Assembly: GCA_947564465.1 (NCBI GenBank)
Contig: CANOCV010000001.1
Span: 1 to 64,000 of the forward strand
Origin: an uncultured Roseburia sp.
Lineage (GTDB): Bacteria > Bacillota > Clostridia > Lachnospirales > Lachnospiraceae
DNA length: 64,000 bases
Direction: 5' to 3'
Position 1 is the first letter of the stretch, and each line of letters opens with the position of its first letter. The position numbers and the translations under genes were made by a program. The notes under the pieces were generated by a model. That model was not told the DNA's origin. It saw only the letters and a program-made list of their open reading frames with translations, and did not search any database. Below, piece after piece: positions 26,449-34,385 of the stretch.

Positions 26449-27231
26449 TTAGATTACATGCTTCTCTTTAAATTTGCCCATCAGATATGCAACTGCTTCC
26501 TCCGCATCGAGAGTAACCTTCTCGCCGGCGCCCTTGCGCACCTTATCGGAAGCCTTTGCAATCTTGGTAGGAGATCCCTTAAGACCCAAATTTGAATCAT
26601 CTACGTCCTTAAGATCCGCTCTTCCCCAAACAGTTACTTCTTTTTCATATGCGTCAAAGATTCCGCCCGGGGTCATATAACGCGGCTCATTTAACTCAGA
26701 CAATGCTGTAATCAAACAAGGCATTTTCGCTTTCAATTCATGGTAACGGTCCTCATACTGACGCTGAACAATCACGGAATCACCATCTATCTTAATATCC
26801 TGCGCATAAGAGATTACCGGAAGTCCGAGATGCTCCGCAATCTGCGGTCCAACCTGTGCCGTATCGCCGTCAATAGCCTGACGTCCCGTGATAATCAAAT
26901 CATATTCAAGATTTCTGATTGCCCCTGCAATTGTCGTCGAGGTTGCCCATGTATCAGCTCCGCCTAAAACACGGTCTGTCACGAGAATTCCATGATCAGC
27001 GCCCATCGCAATTGCCTCGCGAAGAACCTCATCTGCTTTCGGAAGTCCCATGGTAAGTACGGTAACTTCTGCGCCATACTCGTCTTTCAATCTGAGCGCT
27101 GCTTCAAGTCCCGCCTTGTCGTCAGGATTCATAATAGTAAGCATAGCAGCTCTATCCAACGTACCGTCTGGATTAAATTTAACTCCGCCCTTTGTATCAG
27201 GTACCTGTTTCACACATACAACTATTTTCAC
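26449..27231 (-). CDS. etfB: Electron transfer flavoprotein beta subunit
   Basis: The 260-residue protein is EtfB, starting KIVVCVKQVPDTKGGVKFNPDGTLDR. It has the AMP/FAD-binding features MNPDDKAGLEAALRLKD, LVTDRVLGGADTWATS and TGRQAIDGDTAQVGPQIAEHLGLP. In bifurcating complexes EtfB binds NADH and the bifurcating flavin. The start codon is GTG with AAGGAG upstream. It lies between bcd and etfA, as in other butyrate producers. Confidence 0.97.
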   Translation of the reverse strand: MKIVVCVKQVPDTKGGVKFNPDGTLDRAAMLTIMNPDDKAGLEAALRLKDEYGAEVTVLTMGLPKADEVLREAIAMGADHGILVTDRVLGGADTWATSTTIAGAIRNLEYDLIITGRQAIDGDTAQVGPQIAEHLGLPVISYAQDIKIDGDSVIVQRQYEDRYHELKAKMPCLITALSELNEPRYMTPGGIFDAYEKEVTVWGRADLKDVDDSNLGLKGSPTKIAKASDKVRKGAGEKVTLDAEEAVAYLMGKFKEKHVI

Positions 27232-27265
27232 GGTAGTTCACTCCTTAATTTTTATTTTTAATCAA

Positions 27266-28420
27266 TCACTTCAACAATGCGCCTGAGATTACCATACGCT
27301 GAACCTCTGATGTTCCCTCGTAAATCTCCGTAATCTTAGCGTCACGCATCATACGCTCTACATCGTACTCACGGATATAACCGTATCCGCCAAACAACTG
27401 AACAACCTCTGTCGTTACCGCCATAGCTGTCTCTGCCGCAAATAATTTTGCCTTTGCAGCCTCTACGGAATATACCTTCTGCGTAGCCTTCGCCATAGCA
27501 GCCTTATAAACGAGCATCTGCGCCGCCTCAACCCTGGTCGCCATATCCGCAAGCTTAAACTGCGTATTCTGCTGCTGCGCAATCGAACGTCCGAACTGCT
27601 TTCTTTCCTTTGTATACTCAACGGCACGCTCTAACGCTCCCTCTGCGATACCAAGGGCCTGCGCCGCGATACCGATACGTCCGCCGTCTAATGTATGCAT
27701 TGCAATCGGGAAGCCTTTGCCTTCCGGCCCAAGTAAGTTATCCTTCGGAATTCTGCAGTCCTCGAAAATCAATTCGTATGTAGATGATCCGCGGATACCC
27801 ATCTTCTTCTCCTTCGTTCCAAAGGAGAATCCCGGCGCGCCCTTATCTACGATAAATGCGGAGAAGTTCTTTTTCTTTCTTCCTCTCTTGTCTTCCGTTA
27901 CGCTTGTAATAGCAATTACAATATAAACGTCTGCAACCTTACCGTTTGTGATAAAGCATTTGCTTCCGTTTAAGATCCACTCGTCTCCGTCTAACACTGC
28001 CTTTGTCTGAGCGCCCTGTGCGTCTGTTCCTGCGCCCGGCTCTGTCAAAGCGAATGCTCCAATCTTCTCACCTGATGCAAGCGGTTTAACATATTTCTGT
28101 TTCTGCTCTTCCGTTCCGTATGTCAAAATCGGATCAATGCAGAGAGAGGTATGTGCAGATACGACAACGCCTGTCGTAGCGCAGACCTTTGATAACTCTT
28201 CCACACACATTACATATGTCAATGGATCACAGCCCTGTCCGCCATACTCCTTCGGTACCGGAATTCCCATAAATCCGTATTTCTGCATTTTCTTTACGGT
28301 CTCCATCGGGAACTCCTCTGTCTCGTCAACTTCCTGTGCGAGAGGTTTTGCTTCATTCTCAGCGAATTCTCTGAAGAGAGAACGCGCCATTTCATGTTTT
28401 TTATCTAAAGAAAAATCCAT
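27266..28420 (-). CDS. bcd: Butyryl-CoA dehydrogenase
   Basis: The 384-residue acyl-CoA dehydrogenase fits butyryl-CoA dehydrogenase, which reduces crotonyl-CoA to butyryl-CoA with EtfAB. Motifs include FPMETVKKMQKYGFMGIPVPKEYGG, the FAD loop AFALTEPGAGTDAQG, and the catalytic Glu in ITEIYEGTSEVQRMV near residue 370. Position between hbd and etfB supports this over other acyl-CoA dehydrogenases. AAAAGGAG precedes the ATG. Confidence 0.96.
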   Translation of the reverse strand: MDFSLDKKHEMARSLFREFAENEAKPLAQEVDETEEFPMETVKKMQKYGFMGIPVPKEYGGQGCDPLTYVMCVEELSKVCATTGVVVSAHTSLCIDPILTYGTEEQKQKYVKPLASGEKIGAFALTEPGAGTDAQGAQTKAVLDGDEWILNGSKCFITNGKVADVYIVIAITSVTEDKRGRKKKNFSAFIVDKGAPGFSFGTKEKKMGIRGSSTYELIFEDCRIPKDNLLGPEGKGFPIAMHTLDGGRIGIAAQALGIAEGALERAVEYTKERKQFGRSIAQQQNTQFKLADMATRVEAAQMLVYKAAMAKATQKVYSVEAAKAKLFAAETAMAVTTEVVQLFGGYGYIREYDVERMMRDAKITEIYEGTSEVQRMVISGALLK

Positions 28421-28463
28421 GATTTACACTCCTTTTAAATTTAATTTATTTCTGCCGGTCTGC

Positions 28464-29303
28464 TTATTTTGAATAATCGTAGAATCCCTTGCCCGTCTTC
28501 ATTCCTAACTTGCCTGCACGTACCATTTTCTTAAGAAGAACATGCGGACGATATTTCGGATCGCCTGTCTCATCATATAATACATTCATAATTGCAAGGC
28601 AGATATCAAGACCAACAAGATCGCCTAATGCCAAAGGTCCCATCGGATGATTTGCGCCTAATTTCATTGCCGTGTCAATTCCCTCTACGGAAGCAACGCC
28701 GTCAGCATAAATGCCGATTGCCTCATTAATCATCGGGATTAAAATTCTGTTTACAACAAATCCCGGAGCTTCCTTTACTTCAACAGGCTCCTTGCCGATT
28801 TCTTTCGAAATAGCAACAACCTTATCTCTCATCTCATCCGGTGTATTCTCTCCCTGAATAACCTCAATCAGTTTCATTACAGGAGCCGGATTGAAGAAAT
28901 GCATTCCGATTACCGGTCTGTCAAGGCCTGCGCCGATCTCTGTAATGGAAAGCGAAGACGTATTCGTCGCAAACATACACTCTGCCGGTACGATGTCCTG
29001 AAGCTCCTTAAAGGTCTGTTTTTTGATGTCCATAACCTCAAGCGCTGCTTCTACAACCAGATCACAGTCTGTACAGATTGTCTTTACGCCCGTTGTGATT
29101 TTTGCCAGAATCTTATCGGCATCTTCCTGCGCCATTTTGCCCTTTGCAACTCTCTTCTCAAAGCCTTTTGCAATCTTGTTCTTACCATTTGCAGCAAACT
29201 CTTCGTTAATATCACATAAATATACTTCATATCCTTCTGTCTGTGCAAATGCCTGCGCAATACCGGAACCCATTGTTCCTGCTCCAATAATACCTACCTT
29301 CAT
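28464..29303 (-). CDS. hbd: 3-hydroxybutyryl-CoA dehydrogenase
   Basis: The 279-residue enzyme reduces acetoacetyl-CoA to 3-hydroxybutyryl-CoA with NAD(P)H. It begins [21 protein letters not shown] with the dinucleotide site, followed by the [11 protein letters not shown] and [17 protein letters not shown] motifs holding the catalytic His-Glu region, and ends with GRKTG-like [13 protein letters not shown]. Length equals the clostridial Hbd family. AAGGAGG precedes the ATG. It follows thl by 87 bases containing a hairpin and precedes bcd by 43 bases; the crotonase gene usually found here is absent. Confidence 0.97.
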   Translation of the reverse strand: MKVGIIGAGTMGSGIAQAFAQTEGYEVYLCDINEEFAANGKNKIAKGFEKRVAKGKMAQEDADKILAKITTGVKTICTDCDLVVEAALEVMDIKKQTFKELQDIVPAECMFATNTSSLSITEIGAGLDRPVIGMHFFNPAPVMKLIEVIQGENTPDEMRDKVVAISKEIGKEPVEVKEAPGFVVNRILIPMINEAIGIYADGVASVEGIDTAMKLGANHPMGPLALGDLVGLDICLAIMNVLYDETGDPKYRPHVLLKKMVRAGKLGMKTGKGFYDYSK

Positions 29304-29341
29304 GATAGTCCTCCTTAAATTAATATAATGTTTAACATAAG

Positions 29342-29372
29342 ACCCGAGAAGCCCTCCTGGGACTTCCCGGGT
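29342..29372 (-). terminator. Internal hairpin between thl and hbd
   Basis: ACCCGAGAAG (29342-29351) pairs with CTTCCCGGGT (29363-29372), 10 bp with one wobble on the minus strand and an 11-base loop. Only TCTTATG follows, so it is at most a partial terminator. It may set the ratio of thl to the downstream genes or protect an mRNA end. Confidence 0.45.
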
Positions 29373-29390
29373 ATTGTATTCTAAAACGGA

Positions 29391-30575
29391 TTAATACTTC
29401 TCAACGATTGTTGAGCAGCCCATTCCGCCGCCGATACAAAGCGTTGCAAGACCTCTGTTCGCGTCTCTCTTCTGCATCTCGTATAATAATGTTACAAGAA
29501 TACGGCATCCCGACGCTCCAACCGGATGTCCGAGTGCAATCGCGCCGCCGTTTACATTTACTTTAGACATATCAAAGTTCAAATCTCTTGCAACTGCAAT
29601 CGACTGAGCCGCAAACGCCTCGTTTGCCTCAATCAGATCTATGTCGTCAATTGTAAATCCTGTTCTCTCAAAAACCTTCTTTGTAGACGCAACCGGTCCG
29701 ACACCCATGATCTCAGGCTCTACGCCGCCTAACGCTCCTGCAATCCATGTTGCCATCGGTTTTACGCCAAGCTCTTTTGCCTTTTCCTCACTCATCACAA
29801 TGATCGCAGCGGCGCCGTCATTAATTCCTGAAGCGTTACCTGCAGTAACAAGTCCGCCTTCCTTGCCTGAACAGCACTTTAAGTTGCTCAAAGACTCTTT
29901 CGTTGTGCCTGCGCGAGGACCCTCGTCCTTTACAAAATCAACGATTTCCTTCTTAACCTTGACCGGTACCGGAACGATCTCGTCCGCAAACTTGCCCTCT
30001 GCAATTGCCTTCTCGCACTTCTGCTGGCTGTTTGCCGCAAACTCATCTAATTCTTCACGTGTAATTCCATATTTATCACATACATTCTCTGCCGTAATCA
30101 TCATATGATAATGGTTGAATGCATCTGTCAGTGCGTCATTTACCATTGTATCAATGATTGTCGCATTGTTCATACGATATCCAAAACGAGCCTTTGTCAT
30201 AGCATACGGAGCCATTGACATGTTCTCCATACCGCCGGCAACAACGATATCAGCCTGTCCAGCCATAATCATGTTTGCAGCTTCGTTCACACACTTCAAT
30301 CCGGAACCGCACACAACGTTCAGCGTAACTGCCGGAACCTCAATCGGCAGTCCGGCCTTAATGGATGCCTGACGTGCAACATTCTGTCCCTGCGCCGCCT
30401 GAATAACACAGCCCATCAAAACTTCGTCAACCTGCTCAGGTTTTACGCCCGCTCTGTTTAATGCCTCTTTGATAACAATTGCGCCTAAATCAGCTGCTGG
30501 GGTATTGCTTAATGCTCCGCCCATTCTTCCGATTGCTGTACGGCATGCGCCAGCTAAAACTACTTTGTTTGCCAT
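29391..30575 (-). CDS. thlA: Acetyl-CoA acetyltransferase (thiolase)
   Basis: A thiolase of about 394 residues that condenses two acetyl-CoA to acetoacetyl-CoA, the first step toward butyrate. It starts [22 protein letters not shown] and carries the nucleophile Cys in [27 protein letters not shown], the His in [13 protein letters not shown], and the second Cys in CIGGGMGCS. The start is ATG 30575 because GGAG lies about 8 bases upstream; the longer open frame reads through the Rex operator and promoter and is not used. It is the first gene of the butyryl-CoA operon. Confidence 0.97.
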   Translation of the reverse strand: MANKVVLAGACRTAIGRMGGALSNTPAADLGAIVIKEALNRAGVKPEQVDEVLMGCVIQAAQGQNVARQASIKAGLPIEVPAVTLNVVCGSGLKCVNEAANMIMAGQADIVVAGGMENMSMAPYAMTKARFGYRMNNATIIDTMVNDALTDAFNHYHMMITAENVCDKYGITREELDEFAANSQQKCEKAIAEGKFADEIVPVPVKVKKEIVDFVKDEGPRAGTTKESLSNLKCCSGKEGGLVTAGNASGINDGAAAIIVMSEEKAKELGVKPMATWIAGALGGVEPEIMGVGPVASTKKVFERTGFTIDDIDLIEANEAFAAQSIAVARDLNFDMSKVNVNGGAIALGHPVGASGCRILVTLLYEMQKRDANRGLATLCIGGGMGCSTIVEKY

Positions 30576-30604
30576 TTTCCCGTCTCCTTCTAATATAAAT
30601 TTAG

Positions 30605-30622
30605 ATGTTAAAATTTTAACAA
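30605..30622. promoter_or_regulatory. Rex operator upstream of thlA
   Basis: On the minus strand TTGTTAAAATTTTAACAT matches the clostridial Rex consensus TTGTTAANNNNTTAACAA at all but the last base. The central 16 bases are a perfect palindrome. It lies 30 bases before the thlA start codon. Rex represses thl-crt-bcd type operons at low NADH/NAD+ in clostridia, so redox control of this operon is strongly suggested. Confidence 0.85.
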
Positions 30623-30798
30623 TCTTTTGTAAAAAAAATAAAAATGCCATGAAATGGCTGTTTTTCACTACATAGATGTTATCATATTTGTCCTTTTTTT
30701 GCAACAGAAATCTTGTGAATATATTCTAAAAAAATACCAAAATTTTCAAAAAAACGGCAAACTTGCACGATTGTTCCAAGTCTGCCATCCCTTTGTAT

Positions 30799-31983
30799 CT
30801 AATAAAATACGTGATTTCCTATGACTGTTCCCTCAATAACTCCGGTATTACGACGAAAATACAGTGCATCTATGGTTCTTTTGCCCGCAAGCACCTCTTT
30901 CGCCGCCTGTACACAGGTGCTGCCTGCTCCCTTTCCAAGCACCGTTGCAAAACGTCCGCTGGCTACCGGTGAAAACTGGCCGGCCTGATAAATCACCCCC
31001 ACCACCGTATTCGGAAATCTTGAACTTGCCACACGGTTCATGACGACACTTCCGACCGCAAGCATTCCCTCATAACTCTCTCCTCCCGCCTCGCATTCAA
31101 TCAGAGCCGCAAGCAGCGCATCATCTCCCGCCGCCGGAATAACCTTTGCCGGCTTTGTCTTTTGGGCCTGCTTTTCCCTTTTTTCCTGTTCTGCCTGCTT
31201 TTTAATCTCGGCAAGCCTCGCAGCGTCCTCCGCCGCCTTCTTCTTTTCCAGCTCCTCCTCATAAGCGCGCTGCCGCTCCAACTCGTCCTCGTACTTATCT
31301 ATTTCATTTTGAGCATTGGCAATCTGTTTATCTGCCTCTCCTATTTTGGTCTTTTTATCTGCAATCAGGGTATTTACCTCACCCTTCTTGGTCTCCATCT
31401 GCTCCTCTAAGGCCGCATATTCCCCCCGCTCCTGTTCGAGCGCCGCTTTCTCTTCCGCAATCTGCCCAAGCGTCTGTTCATAGGCCTTTAGCATCTTCCG
31501 ATCATAAGTATTGATTGCGGACGCATACTCGGAGCGATTTAAAAAATCCATGAGAGATTTTGACTCAAAAAGAATTTCAAGCATTCCCATCTGTCCGTTC
31601 TCATAAGTATATTTAATTCGCTTTTTCATGCTTTCATACTGTTTTTCACACTTTACCTGAAGTTCACTCAATGTCTTTTCGCTATCCGCAATCTCTGTAT
31701 CCTTCTGTGCTATTTTAAGCTCTAATTCATCCAGGGATGCGCTGATATCCGCAAGCTCATCATCCAGGTTTTTCAGTTCTCCGCTCAGATTACTCTTGTA
31801 ATCGGCCAGATCTTGAATCTCATCCTCCTTTTGCTGCTTCTGCTGCTCCAACCCTTTTATTTCAGAGGATGTCTCATTTAGCTTGTCCGTAGTCGTATCC
31901 GCATAAGAAGTAAAACAAACGCCGAGCGTAAAACATGCCAAAAGGCATAACCGTATTCTTTTCCTAAGTATAAGGCCCTTCAT
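30799..31983 (-). CDS. Secreted cell wall hydrolase: coiled coil plus SleB/CwlJ domain
   Basis: A protein of about 394 residues with an N-terminal signal peptide (LRLCLLACFTLGVCFTSYADT-like, residues about 8-30). A long coiled coil of about 220 residues follows, resembling the PcsB/EnvC-type regulatory hairpin, then a Lys/Glu/Ala-rich linker. The C-terminal hydrolase_2 (SleB/CwlJ) domain is at about 285-394, with the catalytic Glu in LLAALIECEAGGESYEGMLAVGSVVMNRV. Such enzymes cleave peptidoglycan. A vegetative promoter suggests a growth or division role rather than spore cortex lysis. The ATG at 31983 is used because the predicted transcript starts near 32007, after the longer frame's first codon. 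Confidence 0.87.
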   Translation of the reverse strand: MKGLILRKRIRLCLLACFTLGVCFTSYADTTTDKLNETSSEIKGLEQQKQQKEDEIQDLADYKSNLSGELKNLDDELADISASLDELELKIAQKDTEIADSEKTLSELQVKCEKQYESMKKRIKYTYENGQMGMLEILFESKSLMDFLNRSEYASAINTYDRKMLKAYEQTLGQIAEEKAALEQERGEYAALEEQMETKKGEVNTLIADKKTKIGEADKQIANAQNEIDKYEDELERQRAYEEELEKKKAAEDAARLAEIKKQAEQEKREKQAQKTKPAKVIPAAGDDALLAALIECEAGGESYEGMLAVGSVVMNRVASSRFPNTVVGVIYQAGQFSPVASGRFATVLGKGAGSTCVQAAKEVLAGKRTIDALYFRRNTGVIEGTVIGNHVFY

Positions 31984-32012
31984 TTGTATGAATCCCTCCT
32001 CACTTCGCATAT

Positions 32013-32041
32013 ATTATACACGATTGTATTTCGAGTTTCAA
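32013..32041 (-). promoter_or_regulatory. Sigma-A promoter of the cell wall hydrolase gene
   Basis: On the minus strand TTGAAA (32041-32036), a 17-base spacer and a perfect TATAAT (32018-32013). The leader is about 25 bases and carries GAGGAGG. Confidence 0.8.
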
Positions 32042-32149
32042 TATGATATAATTATATAAAATAAACGAGATTTATCTGTAATACTATTAACTTTTTCTCT
32101 AATTCCGTCGAAATTATTTCTAGAATATTTCATATATGGAGGTGCCGGT

Positions 32150-33331
32150 ATGCTATTCGTCAAAACATGTGACTTAAAACCGGGAATGAGACTTGCAAAA
32201 CCAATTTACAACAAGATCGGTGTTTTGTTGTATGAGCGAGATACAAAGTTAAATGCACAGGGCATTGAAAGCATTAAAAAATTTAACCTGATTGGTATTT
32301 ACATTTTGGAACCTGCAGAACCGGTTCCGCCGCTTTCCGAAGAAGATATCGCTTTTGAACAATTTCAAACAATTTCTATGTTTCAGCTGCGCGACTGCAT
32401 GGAGCAAATCTGCAACGGCAACCAGCCCGGAGGACTAAAAGAGCTGGTACAAAAAATTATTCTCAATTACGGCTCTTTAGACCACAAGCTGAATTTCACT
32501 CAGAATTTGCGCAGCTCCAGCGACTTTATTTATAAGCACGCAATCAGCACCGCTATTTTAACAGCAATGATCTCTCACGCTCTTAGGACGCCGCCCGAAG
32601 TACAGACTTCCTGCGTGACAGCAGCTCTGCTTTATGATATCGGATATCTTTTTGTATCCCAGGATATTTTGGAGCGGGGCAAAAATACAAACTTATCCGA
32701 CCAAAAAATTGTGGACGAATGCCGGAAAATCGGCTACGAGAAGCTCAAATCAAAAGTACATCCTTTTTTAAATGATGCAACTATGAAGCTTATTTCTCAG
32801 ACTATTTATATTACCAGTTCAGCCGGTCAGGCTGATACCTCGGGTATTTCTCTCCTAAGCGGCTCAAAGATTCTAAAGGTTGCCGACTCCTTCGACAGAA
32901 TGACCGCCATGAGCATTGATGAGGAGCCTCTCTCCGAAGTTGTGGCCATCCAGTACTTATTTGAACGCCCGCACAGATTTGATGCCAAAACGGTTCAGGC
33001 TCTCTCAAAGAGCATCAACATACTCCCTACCGGATGCTGTGTGGATTTGTCTACAAATGAGAAGGCGCTTGTTTTAGTCGAAAATACCGATAATTTTATG
33101 CAGCCTTTAATCTTAAAGTTTTCTGACAATCAAATCTACGATTTATGCGACCCCGAAGTATCAAAGGAATTTCAGGTGCAGGATATTATGAAAACGATGG
33201 ATAACCGGATTGTTATTGACGAGGAGGCTCTAAAGCATTTTTATGCGGATGACGCCATCAAAAAGGTTGCGGATGCATTTCGAAGAAAGCGGGCTTATTT
33301 GATACAAAAAGGGCGTTATCGTGCGGAGTAA
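32150..33331 (+). CDS. Degenerate HD-GYP domain protein
   Basis: A 393-residue protein with the layout of HD-GYP c-di-GMP phosphodiesterases: an N-terminal DUF3391-like segment (CDLKPGMRLAKPIYNKIGVLLYERDTKL) and an HD-like helical domain at about 115-300. The metal-binding HD pair is replaced in AALLYDIGYLFVSQDIL, where Tyr stands for His. The HHE...GYP signature is not recognisable; the matching region reads VHPFLNDATMKLISQ. IYKHAISTAILTAMI and ILKVADSFDRMTAM keep the general family pattern. It is therefore probably inactive and may be a c-di-GMP or protein-binding regulator. GGAGG precedes the ATG. A strong terminator follows. Confidence 0.82.
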   Translation: MLFVKTCDLKPGMRLAKPIYNKIGVLLYERDTKLNAQGIESIKKFNLIGIYILEPAEPVPPLSEEDIAFEQFQTISMFQLRDCMEQICNGNQPGGLKELVQKIILNYGSLDHKLNFTQNLRSSSDFIYKHAISTAILTAMISHALRTPPEVQTSCVTAALLYDIGYLFVSQDILERGKNTNLSDQKIVDECRKIGYEKLKSKVHPFLNDATMKLISQTIYITSSAGQADTSGISLLSGSKILKVADSFDRMTAMSIDEEPLSEVVAIQYLFERPHRFDAKTVQALSKSINILPTGCCVDLSTNEKALVLVENTDNFMQPLILKFSDNQIYDLCDPEVSKEFQVQDIMKTMDNRIVIDEEALKHFYADDAIKKVADAFRRKRAYLIQKGRYRAE

Positions 33332-33370
33332 TTACATAATGGTAAGTGTCGAAAAATATTTGACATAGTC

Positions 33371-33412
33371 AAACGGGAAGTAATTGCAGAAACAATTACT
33401 TCCCGTTTTATT
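33371..33412. terminator. Bidirectional terminator after the HD-GYP-like gene
   Basis: A perfect 16-bp stem, 33371-33386 with 33393-33408, arms beginning AAACGGGAAG and ending CTTCCCGTTT, loop CAGAAA, then TTATT on the plus strand. It is placed to stop both the plus-strand gene and the converging minus-strand gene. Confidence 0.92.
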
Positions 33413-33487
33413 AGTTAAATTTTATCGGAAATCTTTAAAAAGGTCTCTTTATAAAACAAACTATTGGTAATTATACAAATTCCCGCA

Positions 33488-34258
33488 TTAAGCATTTGTA
33501 CTGAACATGGAACTGTAATCATAGTATGAATACTTAGCTCCCTGCGTGTAAATGCTGCTCACAGACGCTGCACTCTTTGCGTAGGTATTCATCAACGCTG
33601 CCTGCGACGAAATCTTTGATCCATAAGAGTTATCTCCGCTGAAAAGTGATTTCACCGTCTCCATATCCGCACTCTTAAACTTATCCGCGTCAATGGAAAG
33701 CTGATTATTCGCACCGATTGTGATACCAACTGCACTGAGTGTCTCACGCTTTGCCTCGGTGTTATTCACCATCGTTTTGGCAGTACGGGTTACATTCGTG
33801 GAAGTGGATACTGAACCTGCGCTAATTGCAGAATTGTAATTACTTACAAAAGACTTTACGGCATCATAAATTGCATCCTTGTCATAATCGAATGATGTCT
33901 CGCCCTTGTCGTCCTCTTTGACTACTCTGTCAAAAATAGAACTAACGCTCGTCCCCATAAGCTTATCTGTGGAATTTTTCAATGAAACTGCTTTGTTCTG
34001 CACAGCGATAAGATCTTTCTTCTCCGTATTCTCCGGAGCCTTATACTCGCTTATTCCGTATCTGTCCGCTTCATTTTTAACCTCATACCTGCTGGAACTG
34101 GTCTTCGTCTTCGACGTGGATGACGAATCGAGTGATTTGTAATATGCACCCAGCAACTTACGATAACTTCCATTTTTTATTGCCGCATAATCGCCAAGAT
34201 TGAATCCTGACGTTCCACCGCCAAGCAATGTACTGAAATTAAACGTTGTATTAAACAT
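33488..34258 (-). CDS. FliD C-terminal-like protein, orphan
   Basis: A 256-residue Ser/Lys-rich protein without a clear signal peptide. The second half resembles the C-terminal region of flagellar cap or hook-associated proteins: AVKSFVSNYNSAIS, then LSAVGITIGANNQLSIDADKFKSADMETVKSLFSG and YGSKISSQAALMNTYA, which is the pattern of FliD (a short helical repeat, a statement of remaining strands, and a final helix). The N-terminal region (FNFSTLLGGG, YYKSLDSSSTSKTKTSSSRYEVKNEADRYG) is not recognised. No flagellar genes are nearby. It could be an exported structural or adhesion protein that shares the fold. AAGGAGG lies before the ATG. Confidence 0.6.
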   Translation of the reverse strand: MFNTTFNFSTLLGGGTSGFNLGDYAAIKNGSYRKLLGAYYKSLDSSSTSKTKTSSSRYEVKNEADRYGISEYKAPENTEKKDLIAVQNKAVSLKNSTDKLMGTSVSSIFDRVVKEDDKGETSFDYDKDAIYDAVKSFVSNYNSAISAGSVSTSTNVTRTAKTMVNNTEAKRETLSAVGITIGANNQLSIDADKFKSADMETVKSLFSGDNSYGSKISSQAALMNTYAKSAASVSSIYTQGAKYSYYDYSSMFSTNA

Positions 34259-34385
34259 AATGTCTCCTCCTTCCTTCTAGTTTTCTACTTTTATTCTACT
34301 CTGCATATATGCGATTTTCAAGTACTTTTTACAACAATTTCCATGCCTCTTGTTACATTCGGATGCATAATGAAACCACTATTTT

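Noticed and set aside
30576..30704. N-terminal extension of the thiolase gene by 43 codons
   Set aside because: The extension crosses the Rex operator and promoter region and lacks a ribosome site, while ATG 30575 has GGAG upstream and gives the usual thiolase start.
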